The position numbers were made by a program, and so were the translations under genes. Below are positions 53,390 through 62,591 of a DNA stretch of 64,000 bases, piece by piece. This DNA comes from Bradyrhizobium lablabi (lineage in GTDB: Bacteria; Pseudomonadota; Alphaproteobacteria; Rhizobiales; Xanthobacteraceae), in NCBI RefSeq assembly GCF_018129385.1, contig NZ_JAFCLN010000004.1, positions 124,001 through 188,000 on the forward strand, read 5' to 3'. The notes under the pieces were generated by a model. That model did not search any database, was not told the origin of the DNA, and saw nothing but the letters and a program-made list of their open reading frames with translations. Numbering within the stretch: the first letter of the stretch is position 1; the number at the start of each line of letters is the position of its first letter.

Positions 53390-54226
53390 TCAGTTGCCCT
53401 GGAAAACCGGCTTCTCCTTGCGGGCGAACGCCTCAAAGGCTCGGTTGAAATCCTCGGTGGTCATGCACAGCGCCTGTGCGATCGCCTCGGACTCGATGGC
53501 TTCCTCGACCGACATCGCCCATTCCATCGCCAGCATGCGCTTGGTCATGGTGTTGGCAAAGGTCGGGCCTTCCGCGATCTCCCGGGCGAGGCCCTCGGCC
53601 TGATCAAGTACTTCAGCGGATGGCACGATGCGGCTGAAAAAGCCCCACTTTTCGCCCTCGTCCGCCGACATGAAGCGGCCGGTATAGAGCAGTTCCGAGG
53701 CGCGGGACTGGCCGATGATGCGCGGCAGGATCGCGCAGGCGCCCATGTCGCAGCCGGCAAGGCCAACTTTGTTAAAGAGGAAGGCGACCTTTGCGCCGGT
53801 GGCGGCGAAGCGCATGTCCGAGGCCATGGCGATGATCGCGCCCGCGCCGGCGCAGATGCCCTCGACCGCGGCGACGATCGGCTGCGGACAGGCGCGCATC
53901 GCCTTGACGAGATCGCCGGTCATCCGCGTAAAAGCGGTGAGGCCCTTGGTGTCCATCTTCACCAGCGGCCCGATGATTTCGAAGACGTCGCCGCCGGAGG
54001 AAAAGTTGCCGCCGGCGCCCGTCACGACAATGGCCTTCACCGCATCGTCGAAGACGCAAGCGCGGAAAAAATCCGTCAGTTCGCGGTAGCTTTCGAAGGT
54101 CAGCGGATTCTTGCGCTCGGGCCGGTTCAGCGTCACCGTCGCAACGCCGGCTTTCACCGCGAGCAGAAAATGCTTCGGCGTATAGCTCGCGAGCGGCAGG
54201 GTGACGGGGTTGGCGGTCGCGCTCAT
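53390..54226 (-). CDS. Enoyl-CoA hydratase/isomerase family protein
   Basis: A 278-residue crotonase-fold protein: [42 protein letters not shown] (first oxyanion loop), and [25 protein letters not shown] (second). It is expected to hydrate or isomerise an alicyclic enoyl-CoA. ATG 54226 has GGAG upstream. It follows the SDR gene by 46 bases and precedes the monooxygenase/reductase gene, together providing beta-oxidation-like steps for the reduced ring. Confidence 0.9.
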   Translation of the reverse strand: MSATANPVTLPLASYTPKHFLLAVKAGVATVTLNRPERKNPLTFESYRELTDFFRACVFDDAVKAIVVTGAGGNFSSGGDVFEIIGPLVKMDTKGLTAFTRMTGDLVKAMRACPQPIVAAVEGICAGAGAIIAMASDMRFAATGAKVAFLFNKVGLAGCDMGACAILPRIIGQSRASELLYTGRFMSADEGEKWGFFSRIVPSAEVLDQAEGLAREIAEGPTFANTMTKRMLAMEWAMSVEEAIESEAIAQALCMTTEDFNRAFEAFARKEKPVFQGN

Positions 54227-54272
54227 GGTTGTCTCCGCATTCGGTTGGACGGCGCGGTTGCGCCGCGAAAGG

Positions 54273-55034
54273 TCAGACTTCTCCGCCGGCCACCGCGATG
54301 GCCTGACCGGTGATCGAGCTGGCGCCGGGGCTGCACAGCCAGAGCACGGCGTCGGCGACTTCCGCCGGCGTGACGAGCCGCCCCTGCGGATTGTGCCTTG
54401 CGAGTTCGGCAATCGCCTGCTCGCGGCTGCGCCCGGTCTTGCTCATGATGTTGTCGATGCTGCCGGCGACGAGATCCGTGTCAGTGAAGCCGGGGCAGAC
54501 CGCGTTCACGGTGACGCCGCTGCTCGCCACTTCGAGCGCGAGCGAGCGGACCAGACCGACGACCGCATGCTTGGCCGCCACATAGGCGCTCACATAGGAA
54601 TAGCCCTTCACCCCCGCGGTCGACGCGATCGCGACGATGCGCCCCTGCTTCCGCTGCACCATCGGCCGCACCACGGCTTGCGCGGCGTAGACCACGCCCA
54701 TGAAATTGACGTCCATCATTCGGCGGAACATCTCGGCGTCCGTCTTGCCGAACGGCGCGGATTCCGCAGCGCCGGCATTGGCGATGAGAATGTCGATCGG
54801 CTGGCGTGCAGCCGCCTCCGCAATCGCGGCATTGACGGCAGCCTGGTCGGCGACGTCGGCAATCACGGCGCCATGGGCAACACCGGCAGCGACGAGTTCA
54901 TCGAGCGCAGCGCGGTTGCGGCCGAGCACGGTGACGGTGGCGCCCGCCTCCACCAGCGAGGCGGCGATCGCGCGGCCGATGCCGCGCCCTCCCCCGGTGA
55001 CCAGCGCATGCGACGAACGCAAAAGTCCTGCCAT
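54273..55034 (-). CDS. SDR-family 3-hydroxyacyl-CoA dehydrogenase-like protein
   Basis: A 253-residue classical [38 protein letters not shown] (catalytic Tyr-Lys) and [12 protein letters not shown]. In the context of a ligase and hydratase it is probably a 3-hydroxyacyl-CoA dehydrogenase. GGGGAGG precedes the ATG. It is the first gene of the minus-strand transcript, with an operator-like site 40 bases upstream. Confidence 0.9.
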   Translation of the reverse strand: MAGLLRSSHALVTGGGRGIGRAIAASLVEAGATVTVLGRNRAALDELVAAGVAHGAVIADVADQAAVNAAIAEAAARQPIDILIANAGAAESAPFGKTDAEMFRRMMDVNFMGVVYAAQAVVRPMVQRKQGRIVAIASTAGVKGYSYVSAYVAAKHAVVGLVRSLALEVASSGVTVNAVCPGFTDTDLVAGSIDNIMSKTGRSREQAIAELARHNPQGRLVTPAEVADAVLWLCSPGASSITGQAIAVAGGEV

Positions 55035-55074
55035 GCGAAAGCCTCCCCGGAGAAGATTTATCTCATGGGCGGAT

Positions 55075-55095
55075 ATATTTTAAACTTCAAGCTTT
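55075..55095. promoter_or_regulatory. MarR-regulon operator candidate, SDR-hydratase promoter
   Basis: Contains TTTTAAACTTCAAGC and shares 15 of 21 bases with the marR-proximal site. Forty bases upstream of the SDR start. Confidence 0.65.
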
Positions 55096-55257
55096 TGCAA
55101 ACGCGAGAAACCGGTTCGGGAAGTGTTCCATTGCGCCAGCCGTGTCAGGTGGCCAGCATCGAGAGGCCCGCGCGGTACATTCCGGCAGGATTGGCAGGCG
55201 TTTACGCGCCGGCCCAGGGGCAAGCCGGCAGCCGCGATGGCGAGGATCGAGCCGGCG

Positions 55258-56817
55258 CTAGTGCGCGAGCGACCCGGCCTCTGCGGTAGCGGCCGCGCGA
55301 CGGCCCAACACCCGGCCGTTGCGCTCACCGGCCTGCCGGTCGCGCTCAAAGACCAGGTCCATCGCCGCATCGAACTCCTCGATACGATCGAGCTTGTGCA
55401 GCATCCGCCCGAGACCGTTGAAGCCGTCAGCCAGATCAGGCCGCAGCTTGACGACCTCGCGATAGGCGGCGGCAGCGTCGAGATGCTGGCTGAGCGCCTC
55501 GCAGGACTGCGCGAGGCACAGCCAGCCCTTGTAGGCGTCGGGCCGGACGCTTGTGAGCGTCTTGAACATCCGCCGCGCCGCCGTGTGGTTGCCGTTCGTG
55601 GTCAGCAATTGGCCGAGCCGATGGATGGCATCCGCATTGCCGGGCTCGACCTCGAGAATCTGCCGGTAGCCGCGTTCGGCCTGCGCCAGCTTGCGCGCCT
55701 GATGAAGCTCGGTCGCCTCCTTCAGCGCCGCGGCAACCGTGCGGCGATCGATTTTTCCGCCGATATTGCGGCCGTTCTTGGTGCCGATCACGGTGCAGCG
55801 GATGCGCCGCTCCTTCACGCCGAAAGAGTATTTGTAGGGCTCGTTGCCGCGCAGGAAGTCATACTCGGTAAAGCCGTTCTCGATCGCGTAGCGGATGCTG
55901 TGCGCATGCAGGATCACGCCGGGCGGCGGCCCGTCATAGGTTTCGTCGCGCCCGGTCATGTAAAACAGGAAGGCGCGCTTGCGCCGGTCGACCAGCGTGG
56001 CGAGGGCAGCGAGCGGGCGGTCGCCGTGCCAGAGCGTCGGCAGGTAAAGCAGGTCCGACTTGAAGCTGCGCGTCAGCATCGCCCGGTTGGAGCGGACCAG
56101 CGTGTGCACGAGATCGCCTTTGCGCGGCGTCCACTTGATCTCCCAGAAGCGCAGCAGGGTATCGAGGTCGCGCTCGATCGTCTCCGGCGTGGCCACCGTG
56201 ATCCGGTATTCGCCCGAGGCCTCGAGCTGCTTCAGCAGACGCCTGATCTTCTGCCTGGTATTGGCGGAAAGACCGTCGAGATAGGCGTTCCAGTCCGGCG
56301 GCAGCGCAGCAAAGGGACACAGCGCATTGTCGATGCTGTCGACCTTGCCGACGCGGCTGACCTGGCTGATCTGGAAATTCGCTTTTGGAAAATGCGCCAT
56401 CAGGAGGCGGTAGCGCGTCTCGGAGATGCGGGCGTTCTCGAGATTGAAGCGCGCCCAGTTCATCTGCTTTAGCTGCCGCGCAAAGGCCGGTATCGCCTGC
56501 GGCTCGAAGCCGGGCCGGCAGAGGATGCCGGTGTAGTCGGCGGCAAAATTGCCCGCCATGTTCAGTTCGTTGTGAAACGGGATTTCCGACGTCTTGACCG
56601 AGATCCGCAAGGGCAGAAAGGCGACATAGGGCGCATCCGGCGCCTCGCTCGCCTTCGCCGCCAGGATGAACCACGGGCCGGACAGCCATGCGAGCCAGCC
56701 GGCAAGCCACCTGTGCGACATGAACAACTGCGCGTCGGGATCGGCGTCATAGACGGCGTTCCAATCCTGCTCGAGCCGTTCGAACGACGGCATCGTCTCT
56801 ATGACTTCGACACGCAC
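55258..56817 (-). CDS. GNAT (BioF2/CelD-like) acyltransferase with C-terminal TPRs
   Basis: A 519-residue protein. Residues 1-350 form a double-GNAT domain of the PF13480 type (FMSHRWLAGWLAWL, NELNMAGNFAADYTGILCRP, LSANTRQKIRRLLKQLEASGEY, YDFLRGNEPYKYSFG). Residues 360-490 are TPR-like repeats (AERGYRQILEVEPGNADAIHRLGQLL and two more). It starts with GTG after GAGGGAG and lies 24 bases after hlyD, so it belongs to the type I secretion operon. The likely role is acyl transfer to a partner bound by the TPRs, perhaps the secreted proteins or a surface polymer. No precedent for this exact context is known to me. Confidence 0.82.
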   Translation of the reverse strand: MRVEVIETMPSFERLEQDWNAVYDADPDAQLFMSHRWLAGWLAWLSGPWFILAAKASEAPDAPYVAFLPLRISVKTSEIPFHNELNMAGNFAADYTGILCRPGFEPQAIPAFARQLKQMNWARFNLENARISETRYRLLMAHFPKANFQISQVSRVGKVDSIDNALCPFAALPPDWNAYLDGLSANTRQKIRRLLKQLEASGEYRITVATPETIERDLDTLLRFWEIKWTPRKGDLVHTLVRSNRAMLTRSFKSDLLYLPTLWHGDRPLAALATLVDRRKRAFLFYMTGRDETYDGPPPGVILHAHSIRYAIENGFTEYDFLRGNEPYKYSFGVKERRIRCTVIGTKNGRNIGGKIDRRTVAAALKEATELHQARKLAQAERGYRQILEVEPGNADAIHRLGQLLTTNGNHTAARRMFKTLTSVRPDAYKGWLCLAQSCEALSQHLDAAAAYREVVKLRPDLADGFNGLGRMLHKLDRIEEFDAAMDLVFERDRQAGERNGRVLGRRAAATAEAGSLAH

Positions 56818-56841
56818 AGCTTCACTCCCTCGTCAGGTTGC

Positions 56842-58200
56842 TCATCGCTCGCGGAACGCCCGCATCATGCTGTCGTGGATCGGCCGCACGACATATTGGA
56901 AGAATGTCCGCTCGGACGTCTTGATGTAGACCTCCGCCGGCATACCGGGCGTCGGGTGGAAGTTCGGAACGGCCATCGCCTCGGCGCTGTTGAGCTTGAC
57001 GCGGATGATGTAGATGTCGGTCGGCCCGGTCTGCTGCGACTTGCGCTCGTCCGCCAGCGTATCCGCCGAAAGATAGATCACGTCGCCCGACACCATCGGC
57101 GTGATGCGCTGGTTGAGCGCGGTCAGGCGCACCATGGCGTGCTGACCGTATTTGACGCTATCGATGTCCTGCGGGCGCACCCGCGCCTCGATGATCAGCT
57201 CCTCCTGGAGCGGCAGGATTTCCATGATGTTCTTGCTGGCCTCGATCACGCCGCCCTCGGTGTGATAGCGCAGCTTGACGACGACGCCGCGGACGGGAGC
57301 CGTGATGCGGATGCGGTCGAGCACGCCCTTGGCGGCCGACATCCGCTCGCGGACGTCGGCCAGTTCGCCGCGCACCTCATGCATCTGGTCCACGGCGGCC
57401 TTGATCGCCGTCTTCCGCACGCCGTTGATCTGCTCGTTGGCCCGCGCGATGCGATCCCTGGCGTCACCGATATCGCCGAGGATGCGGCCCAGCTCGCCCT
57501 CGAGGTTGGCCTTGGTTCGCTGGAGCACCAGCAGTTCCGGTTTGCGAACCAGTCCGGTCTGTAGCAGGTAAGCCTTGGTGGCGATCTCGTCGTCGAGCAG
57601 CACGATCTGCCGTTTGACCGCGTCGAGCTGGACCCTCGAGCCCTGAATGCGCTCGTTGAGCGCGTTGATGCTCTCGTTGATCCCGGCGATGTCGCTGTTC
57701 ACGTTGTTCCTGCGGGCGGTGAACGCCATTCGCTGGCTTTCCAGGATCTCCGCGACCTCCCGATCCGTGTACTGTTCGATCTCATCGGGAAACTTGACCT
57801 CGGGCTCCTCCCGCATCTCGGTCTGCAGGCGTGAATCGATCGCCGTGAGCCGTATGCGCCGCAGGAACAGGCGCCGCAACTCCGCGCGCGGCGCCGTTTC
57901 ATCGAGCAGGACCAGCAACTGCCCCTGCTCGACGGTGTCGCCCTCGCGTACGTGAATGGCGCGGATAACGCCGCCTTCCAGATGCTGGACGATCTTGTTC
58001 TGGCCGGTGGCGACGAATACACCTGACGCAACGACGGCGCCCGCGATCGGCGCCATGTTGCCCCATACGCCGAAGCCCGCCACCGTGACGCCCATGATGA
58101 GGGCCCCGGCGATGGTCGGGATTTTGGTCGAGCGCGGCAGCGAATCATACCAGGTCGCCTCGACCTCGACGTTCCGGGAAACCGCTTTCGAGCGCGCCAT
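56842..58200 (-). CDS. HlyD-family type I secretion adaptor
   Basis: A 452-residue periplasmic adaptor: a short cytoplasmic start, one TM helix (about 28-50), the lipoyl half [32 protein letters not shown], long coiled coils (about 120-300) and the C-terminal [31 protein letters not shown], typical of HlyD/PrtE. It links the ATPase to a TolC-like outer-membrane channel. It is nine bases downstream of the exporter gene. No tolC homologue is in the window. Confidence 0.94.
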   Translation of the reverse strand: MARSKAVSRNVEVEATWYDSLPRSTKIPTIAGALIMGVTVAGFGVWGNMAPIAGAVVASGVFVATGQNKIVQHLEGGVIRAIHVREGDTVEQGQLLVLLDETAPRAELRRLFLRRIRLTAIDSRLQTEMREEPEVKFPDEIEQYTDREVAEILESQRMAFTARRNNVNSDIAGINESINALNERIQGSRVQLDAVKRQIVLLDDEIATKAYLLQTGLVRKPELLVLQRTKANLEGELGRILGDIGDARDRIARANEQINGVRKTAIKAAVDQMHEVRGELADVRERMSAAKGVLDRIRITAPVRGVVVKLRYHTEGGVIEASKNIMEILPLQEELIIEARVRPQDIDSVKYGQHAMVRLTALNQRITPMVSGDVIYLSADTLADERKSQQTGPTDIYIIRVKLNSAEAMAVPNFHPTPGMPAEVYIKTSERTFFQYVVRPIHDSMMRAFRER

Positions 58201-58209
58201 GGCGTATCC

Positions 58210-60390
58210 TCACGAATTGAGCACGGGCGGTCCGCCGGACCCGTTCGGCTTCTTGCCGCTAATGAGCGGAATGATCTCTTCGCGATCGCCGAAGGCCTGC
58301 ACCGCGCCGTTCTGCATGATCATGATCTTGTCGACGCTGCGCAGCAGCGCCGCGCGCTGCGTGACGGTGACGACGGTGATCTTCCTTTCCTTGGCACGAA
58401 GCAGCGCCCGCGCCAGCGCGCGCTCGCCGTTGGCGTCGAGGTTGGAATTGGGCTCGTCGAGAACCATCAGGCGCGGATTGCCGAAGAATGCGCGCGCCAG
58501 TCCGATCCGCTGCCGCTGGCCGCCGGACAGCGGGCTGCCATCCATGCCGACGACGGTCTCATAGCCTTGCGGGAAGCTCGAGATCATCTCGTGCACGTCG
58601 GCAAGTTCGGCCGCGTCGAAAATATCCGCATCGCGCGCATCGTCGCGCATCCGCGCGATATTGGCCTTGATCGATGCCGGGAAGAGCTGAACGTCCTGGG
58701 GCAAATAGCCGGTGTTCTCGCCGAACTGCCGCGCGTCCCAGTTCCGCAGATCCATCATGTCGAGGCGAACGTTGCCGGCCGTCGGGATGATCGAGCCGAC
58801 CAGCATGCGCGCCAGCATGGTCTTGCCGGTGCCGGAATCCCCGACGATGGCCATCGACTCGCCGGGCTGTAGCTGGAAGGTGATGCCGTTGAGGATGACC
58901 TTCTTGGTCGGCGGCGGAACGTACAGCACGCGCTCGACGCTGAGATGGCCCTGCGGGCGCGGCAGGCGCAGCCGATCGAGATTCAGCGGCGAGCTCTGTA
59001 GCAGGGCCTTGATCCGCCCGTAGGCGGAGCGCGCCTGGACGAAGTTGCGCCAGCCTTCGATGGTGCCCTCGAGCGGCGCAAGCGCGCGGCTTGCCACGAT
59101 CGAGGCCGCGATGATCATGCCGCTGGTCAATTGATTTTCCAGCGCGAGCCACGCGCCCCAGCCGAGGATCGCGATCTGGGTGCACAGGCGCAGGAACTTG
59201 GACACGCCCGTCATCATGATGTTGAGGTCTTGCCCGGCAACCTGCGCCTTCAGCGATTCCACGGTCTCGCGGCCCCAGACCACGACGCCTTCGGGGATCA
59301 TTCCCATGGCATTGATGACCTGGGCATTGCGTGCCATGGCTTCCGCCTGGAGATTGGCGCGCGTGCCGTAGGCGTTCGCCCTGGTGAACGGAATCGCCGT
59401 GATCTTCTGGTTGAGCAGGGCTACCCCCATCAGCACCACGCCGGACGACAGCACGATTAGCCCGAGATGCGGATGGATGAGGAATACGACCGCGAAATAG
59501 ATCGGCGCCACGGGAGAGTCGAACATCGTGAGCAGAACCGGGCCGGTGATGAACGCACGCAGGTGCTGTAGATCGGCAAGTGTCTGGAATTCCCGGCTCG
59601 ATCCGCCCTGCGCAGCCTTCGCCGCGGCGCTCAGCACCGGGCCGCCCAGCCGGGCCTCGGTCTCGACCGCCACGCGCATCAGGATGATCCGGCGCATCAC
59701 GTCCATCAGCGCGTGGGCCGCAATCGCGGCCACCACGATCATCGTGAGCATTACCAGCGTGTCGGTGCTGCGGCTCGTCAACACGCGGTCCGACATGTTG
59801 AACAGGTAGACCGGGATCGCCAGCACCAGCAGGTTGACCACGATCGAGAAGATGCCGACGGTCACGAGGTTCCGCCGCACGCCGGCGAGGCCCTTGCCAA
59901 GCACGTCGCGAAACTCGGCTTCGCTGGATCGCCGATGCAGGGGCGTGGAGCCGCCGCCACCTCCTCCGCCGCCACCGCCGCCACCATTGGGGGCGCCCGA
60001 GCCGCCGCCATGCCCGTTCGCTATCGCAGGCAGCGACGCGCCGTTGGAGACGGACGCCTGACCTGACGGTGGCCGCGCCTCGGCTCGCGGAGGCGGCGGT
60101 GTTGGCTGGGGCGTTGCTGTCGCTTCCGGACCGACTTGCGGCTTCGCTTCGGGTTTAGCGAGGGCCTGCACGGCGGCGACGGCCCGCTCAAGCTCGATCA
60201 CGAGCGCGCTTGTGCCTTGGACGCCGGCCGGGCCCGGACGGCCCGCCGCAACGGCTGCGCCGCTGCCCTGCGCTGCCTGCTTTGGCGAAAACGAAACGAC
60301 ATTCGCCGTCTGGAAGCTGACGAAGTCCTCCTCCGTCGATTGCGCTGGAACGTCGGCCGTTCCGTCAACCTCGCCCTCGCCCCGTGCCAT
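58210..60390 (-). CDS. Type I secretion ABC exporter (PrtD-like) with N-terminal extension
   Basis: A 726-residue exporter, about 150 residues longer than PrtD-type proteins. The extra N-terminus is Pro/Ala-rich and ends in 12 consecutive Gly (about 136-147). Then come six TM helices (about 175-430) and the ATPase: Walker A GDSGTGKT (about 515), Q-loop GYLPQDVQLF, signature LSGGQRQRIGLARA (about 621) and Walker B RLMVLDEPNSNLD. The H-loop reads TVTQRAALL, with Gln where His is expected. GAGGAGG precedes the ATG. It is the probable exporter of the two repeat proteins encoded upstream. Confidence 0.92.
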   Translation of the reverse strand: MARGEGEVDGTADVPAQSTEEDFVSFQTANVVSFSPKQAAQGSGAAVAAGRPGPAGVQGTSALVIELERAVAAVQALAKPEAKPQVGPEATATPQPTPPPPRAEARPPSGQASVSNGASLPAIANGHGGGSGAPNGGGGGGGGGGGGSTPLHRRSSEAEFRDVLGKGLAGVRRNLVTVGIFSIVVNLLVLAIPVYLFNMSDRVLTSRSTDTLVMLTMIVVAAIAAHALMDVMRRIILMRVAVETEARLGGPVLSAAAKAAQGGSSREFQTLADLQHLRAFITGPVLLTMFDSPVAPIYFAVVFLIHPHLGLIVLSSGVVLMGVALLNQKITAIPFTRANAYGTRANLQAEAMARNAQVINAMGMIPEGVVVWGRETVESLKAQVAGQDLNIMMTGVSKFLRLCTQIAILGWGAWLALENQLTSGMIIAASIVASRALAPLEGTIEGWRNFVQARSAYGRIKALLQSSPLNLDRLRLPRPQGHLSVERVLYVPPPTKKVILNGITFQLQPGESMAIVGDSGTGKTMLARMLVGSIIPTAGNVRLDMMDLRNWDARQFGENTGYLPQDVQLFPASIKANIARMRDDARDADIFDAAELADVHEMISSFPQGYETVVGMDGSPLSGGQRQRIGLARAFFGNPRLMVLDEPNSNLDANGERALARALLRAKERKITVVTVTQRAALLRSVDKIMIMQNGAVQAFGDREEIIPLISGKKPNGSGGPPVLNS

Positions 60391-60505
60391 TCGCCAGCCT
60401 CCTCAGCAACGCTGCGGCCCCTTTGCGGGCCCCCTTCCAATCCTTCCGGCCGCCTGGAGCGGGATGACTTTCCTCGAGTCGTCCCCCCGCCCTGTCTTTT
60501 TGTTG

Positions 60506-60554
60506 GAGCGTGATCTTCTCGGAAAACCGGTATCCACTTTTCCGGATCAAGCTC
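60506..60554. repeat. Dispersed palindromic element between cargo and exporter genes
   Basis: Outer arms GAGCGTGATC and GGATCAAGCTC with inner GGAAAA/TTTTCC. I recognise it as the common bradyrhizobial intergenic palindrome. As RNA it can fold into a hairpin directly after the cargo stop codon and may reduce read-through into the exporter genes. Confidence 0.6.
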
Positions 60555-62473
60555 TAGTGCATGACGTTCGCAACCGCGTCGTCGTGCGGCTGGGTCTGCA
60601 CCGGCTGAATGGTCTGTTCCTGGTTCTGGGTCTCGTCGACGAAAGCGACCAGCTCCGTGATCAGCGTGTCGGTGTCGCCGTTGACGGCCTTGTCCATGCC
60701 GCTCGGCAGCAGGTTTGCCTGAACAAGGATGGTGTCGGTGTACACTTCGCCGTTCACGTAAGTGTCGGTCGCACCGACATCGACGATGACGGCCTCGTTG
60801 ATCAACTTGTTATTGCCGGCCGATGCCGATTGGGTTCCCGGATCGTCGGGATCAATCGATGCTCCGTCGGCAGGCTTGCCAAGAAGCTGTAGCATGACGT
60901 CGACATCGGAGGTGACGTTGGTCTGCCAGATCGCGTTGACGTCGTAGTAGTCGCCGGTGATATAGAGCACGTTGATGACGCCATCCGGTCCGGCCAGAAG
61001 CTTGCCGAGCGCAGGATCGAGGCTGGTCTGGCCGCTACCGATCGCGGCGACAAGGGCCTGCGTATTGCCGTTCATCGCTTCGAAATTGTCGCCGCCGAAG
61101 GTCTCGATCGTTGCAGAATTGACGAGCTGGTTGTCGCCGGAGCTGACGTCATGGGATGAATTGAACCCGTCGGCAAGCTGCTGAACCTGGTCGTTGTCGA
61201 GCAGGATGTTGTTCTGGAAGATCACGTTCATGCCGTGATAGCCGCCTGCCACGATGATCAGATCATAGTGGACATCGCCGTCGAATATTTCCGTCAGGTT
61301 GACCTGTCCGTTGCCGCCGGCGACCAGCTCATAGTGGGCATCGGAGCTCGCTTGCACGACCACATCGTCGTCCATCAGCATGTTGGTTTGCGTCACGGTA
61401 TGGACGCTGTAGTAGTCCCCGTTCACCACATCGACATTCCAGTGCCATCCCCCGAACTTCGCCGAAACCTCCGCGTAGATCCCGGGATGTTCGATGAAAT
61501 CGGCGATGTTATCGGTCGTATTGTTGCCTGAAGCGACTGCCGGCCCGGCGCCGCCGCCCGCATCGATGTGGTCCTTGTCGATGAGCGAATTGGTCTGGAA
61601 GATCGCGTTGGTGCTGAAATAGTCGCCCATCACGATCATGCGCTGGCCAGTTTCCGTCAGATCGACGATCAGGGCAGCGTTGAGGCTGGTGTTGGCCCCG
61701 GCTTCGGTCCACTGCCCGACACCGTTGCCGAAATCCGGCTTCTCGTAGAGCTCCAGCGTCGGCAAGGGCGTATCCGGTGCCGGCTCCTGGAGCACGCCGT
61801 TCAGGTAGTAGCCGGCGTCGACCGAATGAGGCGACGGAGTGCCGTCACGCTCGGGATCCGAAGTCTGAAGGAATTCGACGACGCCCTGGCCGCTCTGAGG
61901 AATCCACCACTCGACGGGAATGGCGTCGTTGGCGTTGTCCGCCATCTCGCGCAGGACGGCGTCCGCATGCACCGAGAGCTGCGCGATATTGCCATCGATC
62001 GCCGGCTCCGCGCCGTACCCTTGCAGCAGCACATCATTGTCTGACAGGAGATTGTATTGATTGATCTCGAGCTGGGTTTGCTCGCCGCCGGGTTGGTACG
62101 TGACCGATATCATCTTGTCATGCCCACCGCCGCCGCCGCCGCCTCCGCCGCTGGGACGGAGCGGACCGCCGGGTGATCGCAGGTGAGGCTCGAATTCGGA
62201 CTCGGAGTCCGGCGTCAGTCGCAGCCTGATCGGAAGAAGATGCGCGGCCTGCAATGCATCCAGCAGCGGAAGCTGCGGCGCCGGAGTCCCGCGAATCTCG
62301 AGGTCGTCAATATCGGGCGCGTAGACGTACTCGGGGCGCGGCGTCGTGTAGTCGTCCGGCCGATTACCGAATGCCGACGGATCGTACTCGATCCGGTCTC
62401 TCGCGATGTCGTGGATGATCTTGAAATGGCCAGCAAAATGCCAAATCGACTCAGTTAAGCCGCCGGGTACCAT
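60554..62473 (-). CDS. Repeat-rich probable type I secretion substrate (GDY-N-Q-D repeats)
   Basis: A 639-residue acidic protein without signal peptide, TM segment or visible Cys. The N-terminal 120 residues end in nine Gly (109-117). A motif recurs: GDYFSTNAIFQTNSLIDKD (283-301), GDYYSVHTVTQTNMLMDDD (352-370), GGYHGMNVIFQNNILLDND (410-428), GDYYDVNAIWQTNVTSDVD (507-525), with partial copies at 137-148 and 577-588. Each is preceded by a GNNxLxNxAxI-like strand (258, 314, 445, 551). The pattern suggests a repetitive beta structure with Asn/Asp ladders, possibly metal-binding; classical RTX nonapeptides are absent. Location next to a type I exporter makes it probable cargo. GGGGAGG precedes the ATG. 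Confidence 0.78.
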   Translation of the reverse strand: MVPGGLTESIWHFAGHFKIIHDIARDRIEYDPSAFGNRPDDYTTPRPEYVYAPDIDDLEIRGTPAPQLPLLDALQAAHLLPIRLRLTPDSESEFEPHLRSPGGPLRPSGGGGGGGGGHDKMISVTYQPGGEQTQLEINQYNLLSDNDVLLQGYGAEPAIDGNIAQLSVHADAVLREMADNANDAIPVEWWIPQSGQGVVEFLQTSDPERDGTPSPHSVDAGYYLNGVLQEPAPDTPLPTLELYEKPDFGNGVGQWTEAGANTSLNAALIVDLTETGQRMIVMGDYFSTNAIFQTNSLIDKDHIDAGGGAGPAVASGNNTTDNIADFIEHPGIYAEVSAKFGGWHWNVDVVNGDYYSVHTVTQTNMLMDDDVVVQASSDAHYELVAGGNGQVNLTEIFDGDVHYDLIIVAGGYHGMNVIFQNNILLDNDQVQQLADGFNSSHDVSSGDNQLVNSATIETFGGDNFEAMNGNTQALVAAIGSGQTSLDPALGKLLAGPDGVINVLYITGDYYDVNAIWQTNVTSDVDVMLQLLGKPADGASIDPDDPGTQSASAGNNKLINEAVIVDVGATDTYVNGEVYTDTILVQANLLPSGMDKAVNGDTDTLITELVAFVDETQNQEQTIQPVQTQPHDDAVANVMH

Positions 62474-62552
62474 AGGAGCCTCCCCTGGCCAGGCTCGATT
62501 ACGAATTTACGTACGGGCCGTATGAAATGATTTTTGTCGCGGAGCAAAAGAG

Positions 62553-62580
62553 ACCCGCGCGGCGCGAAGGCCGCGCGGGT
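62553..62580 (-). terminator. Intrinsic terminator after the Asp/Asn/Gln-rich gene
   Basis: Perfect 11-base arms ACCCGCGCGGC and GCCGCGCGGGT around a 6-base loop, followed on the minus strand by TCTCTTTTG. It lies 12 bases after the stop at 62592 and separates that gene from the next one. Confidence 0.8.
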
Positions 62581-62591
62581 TGAACTGGTCG

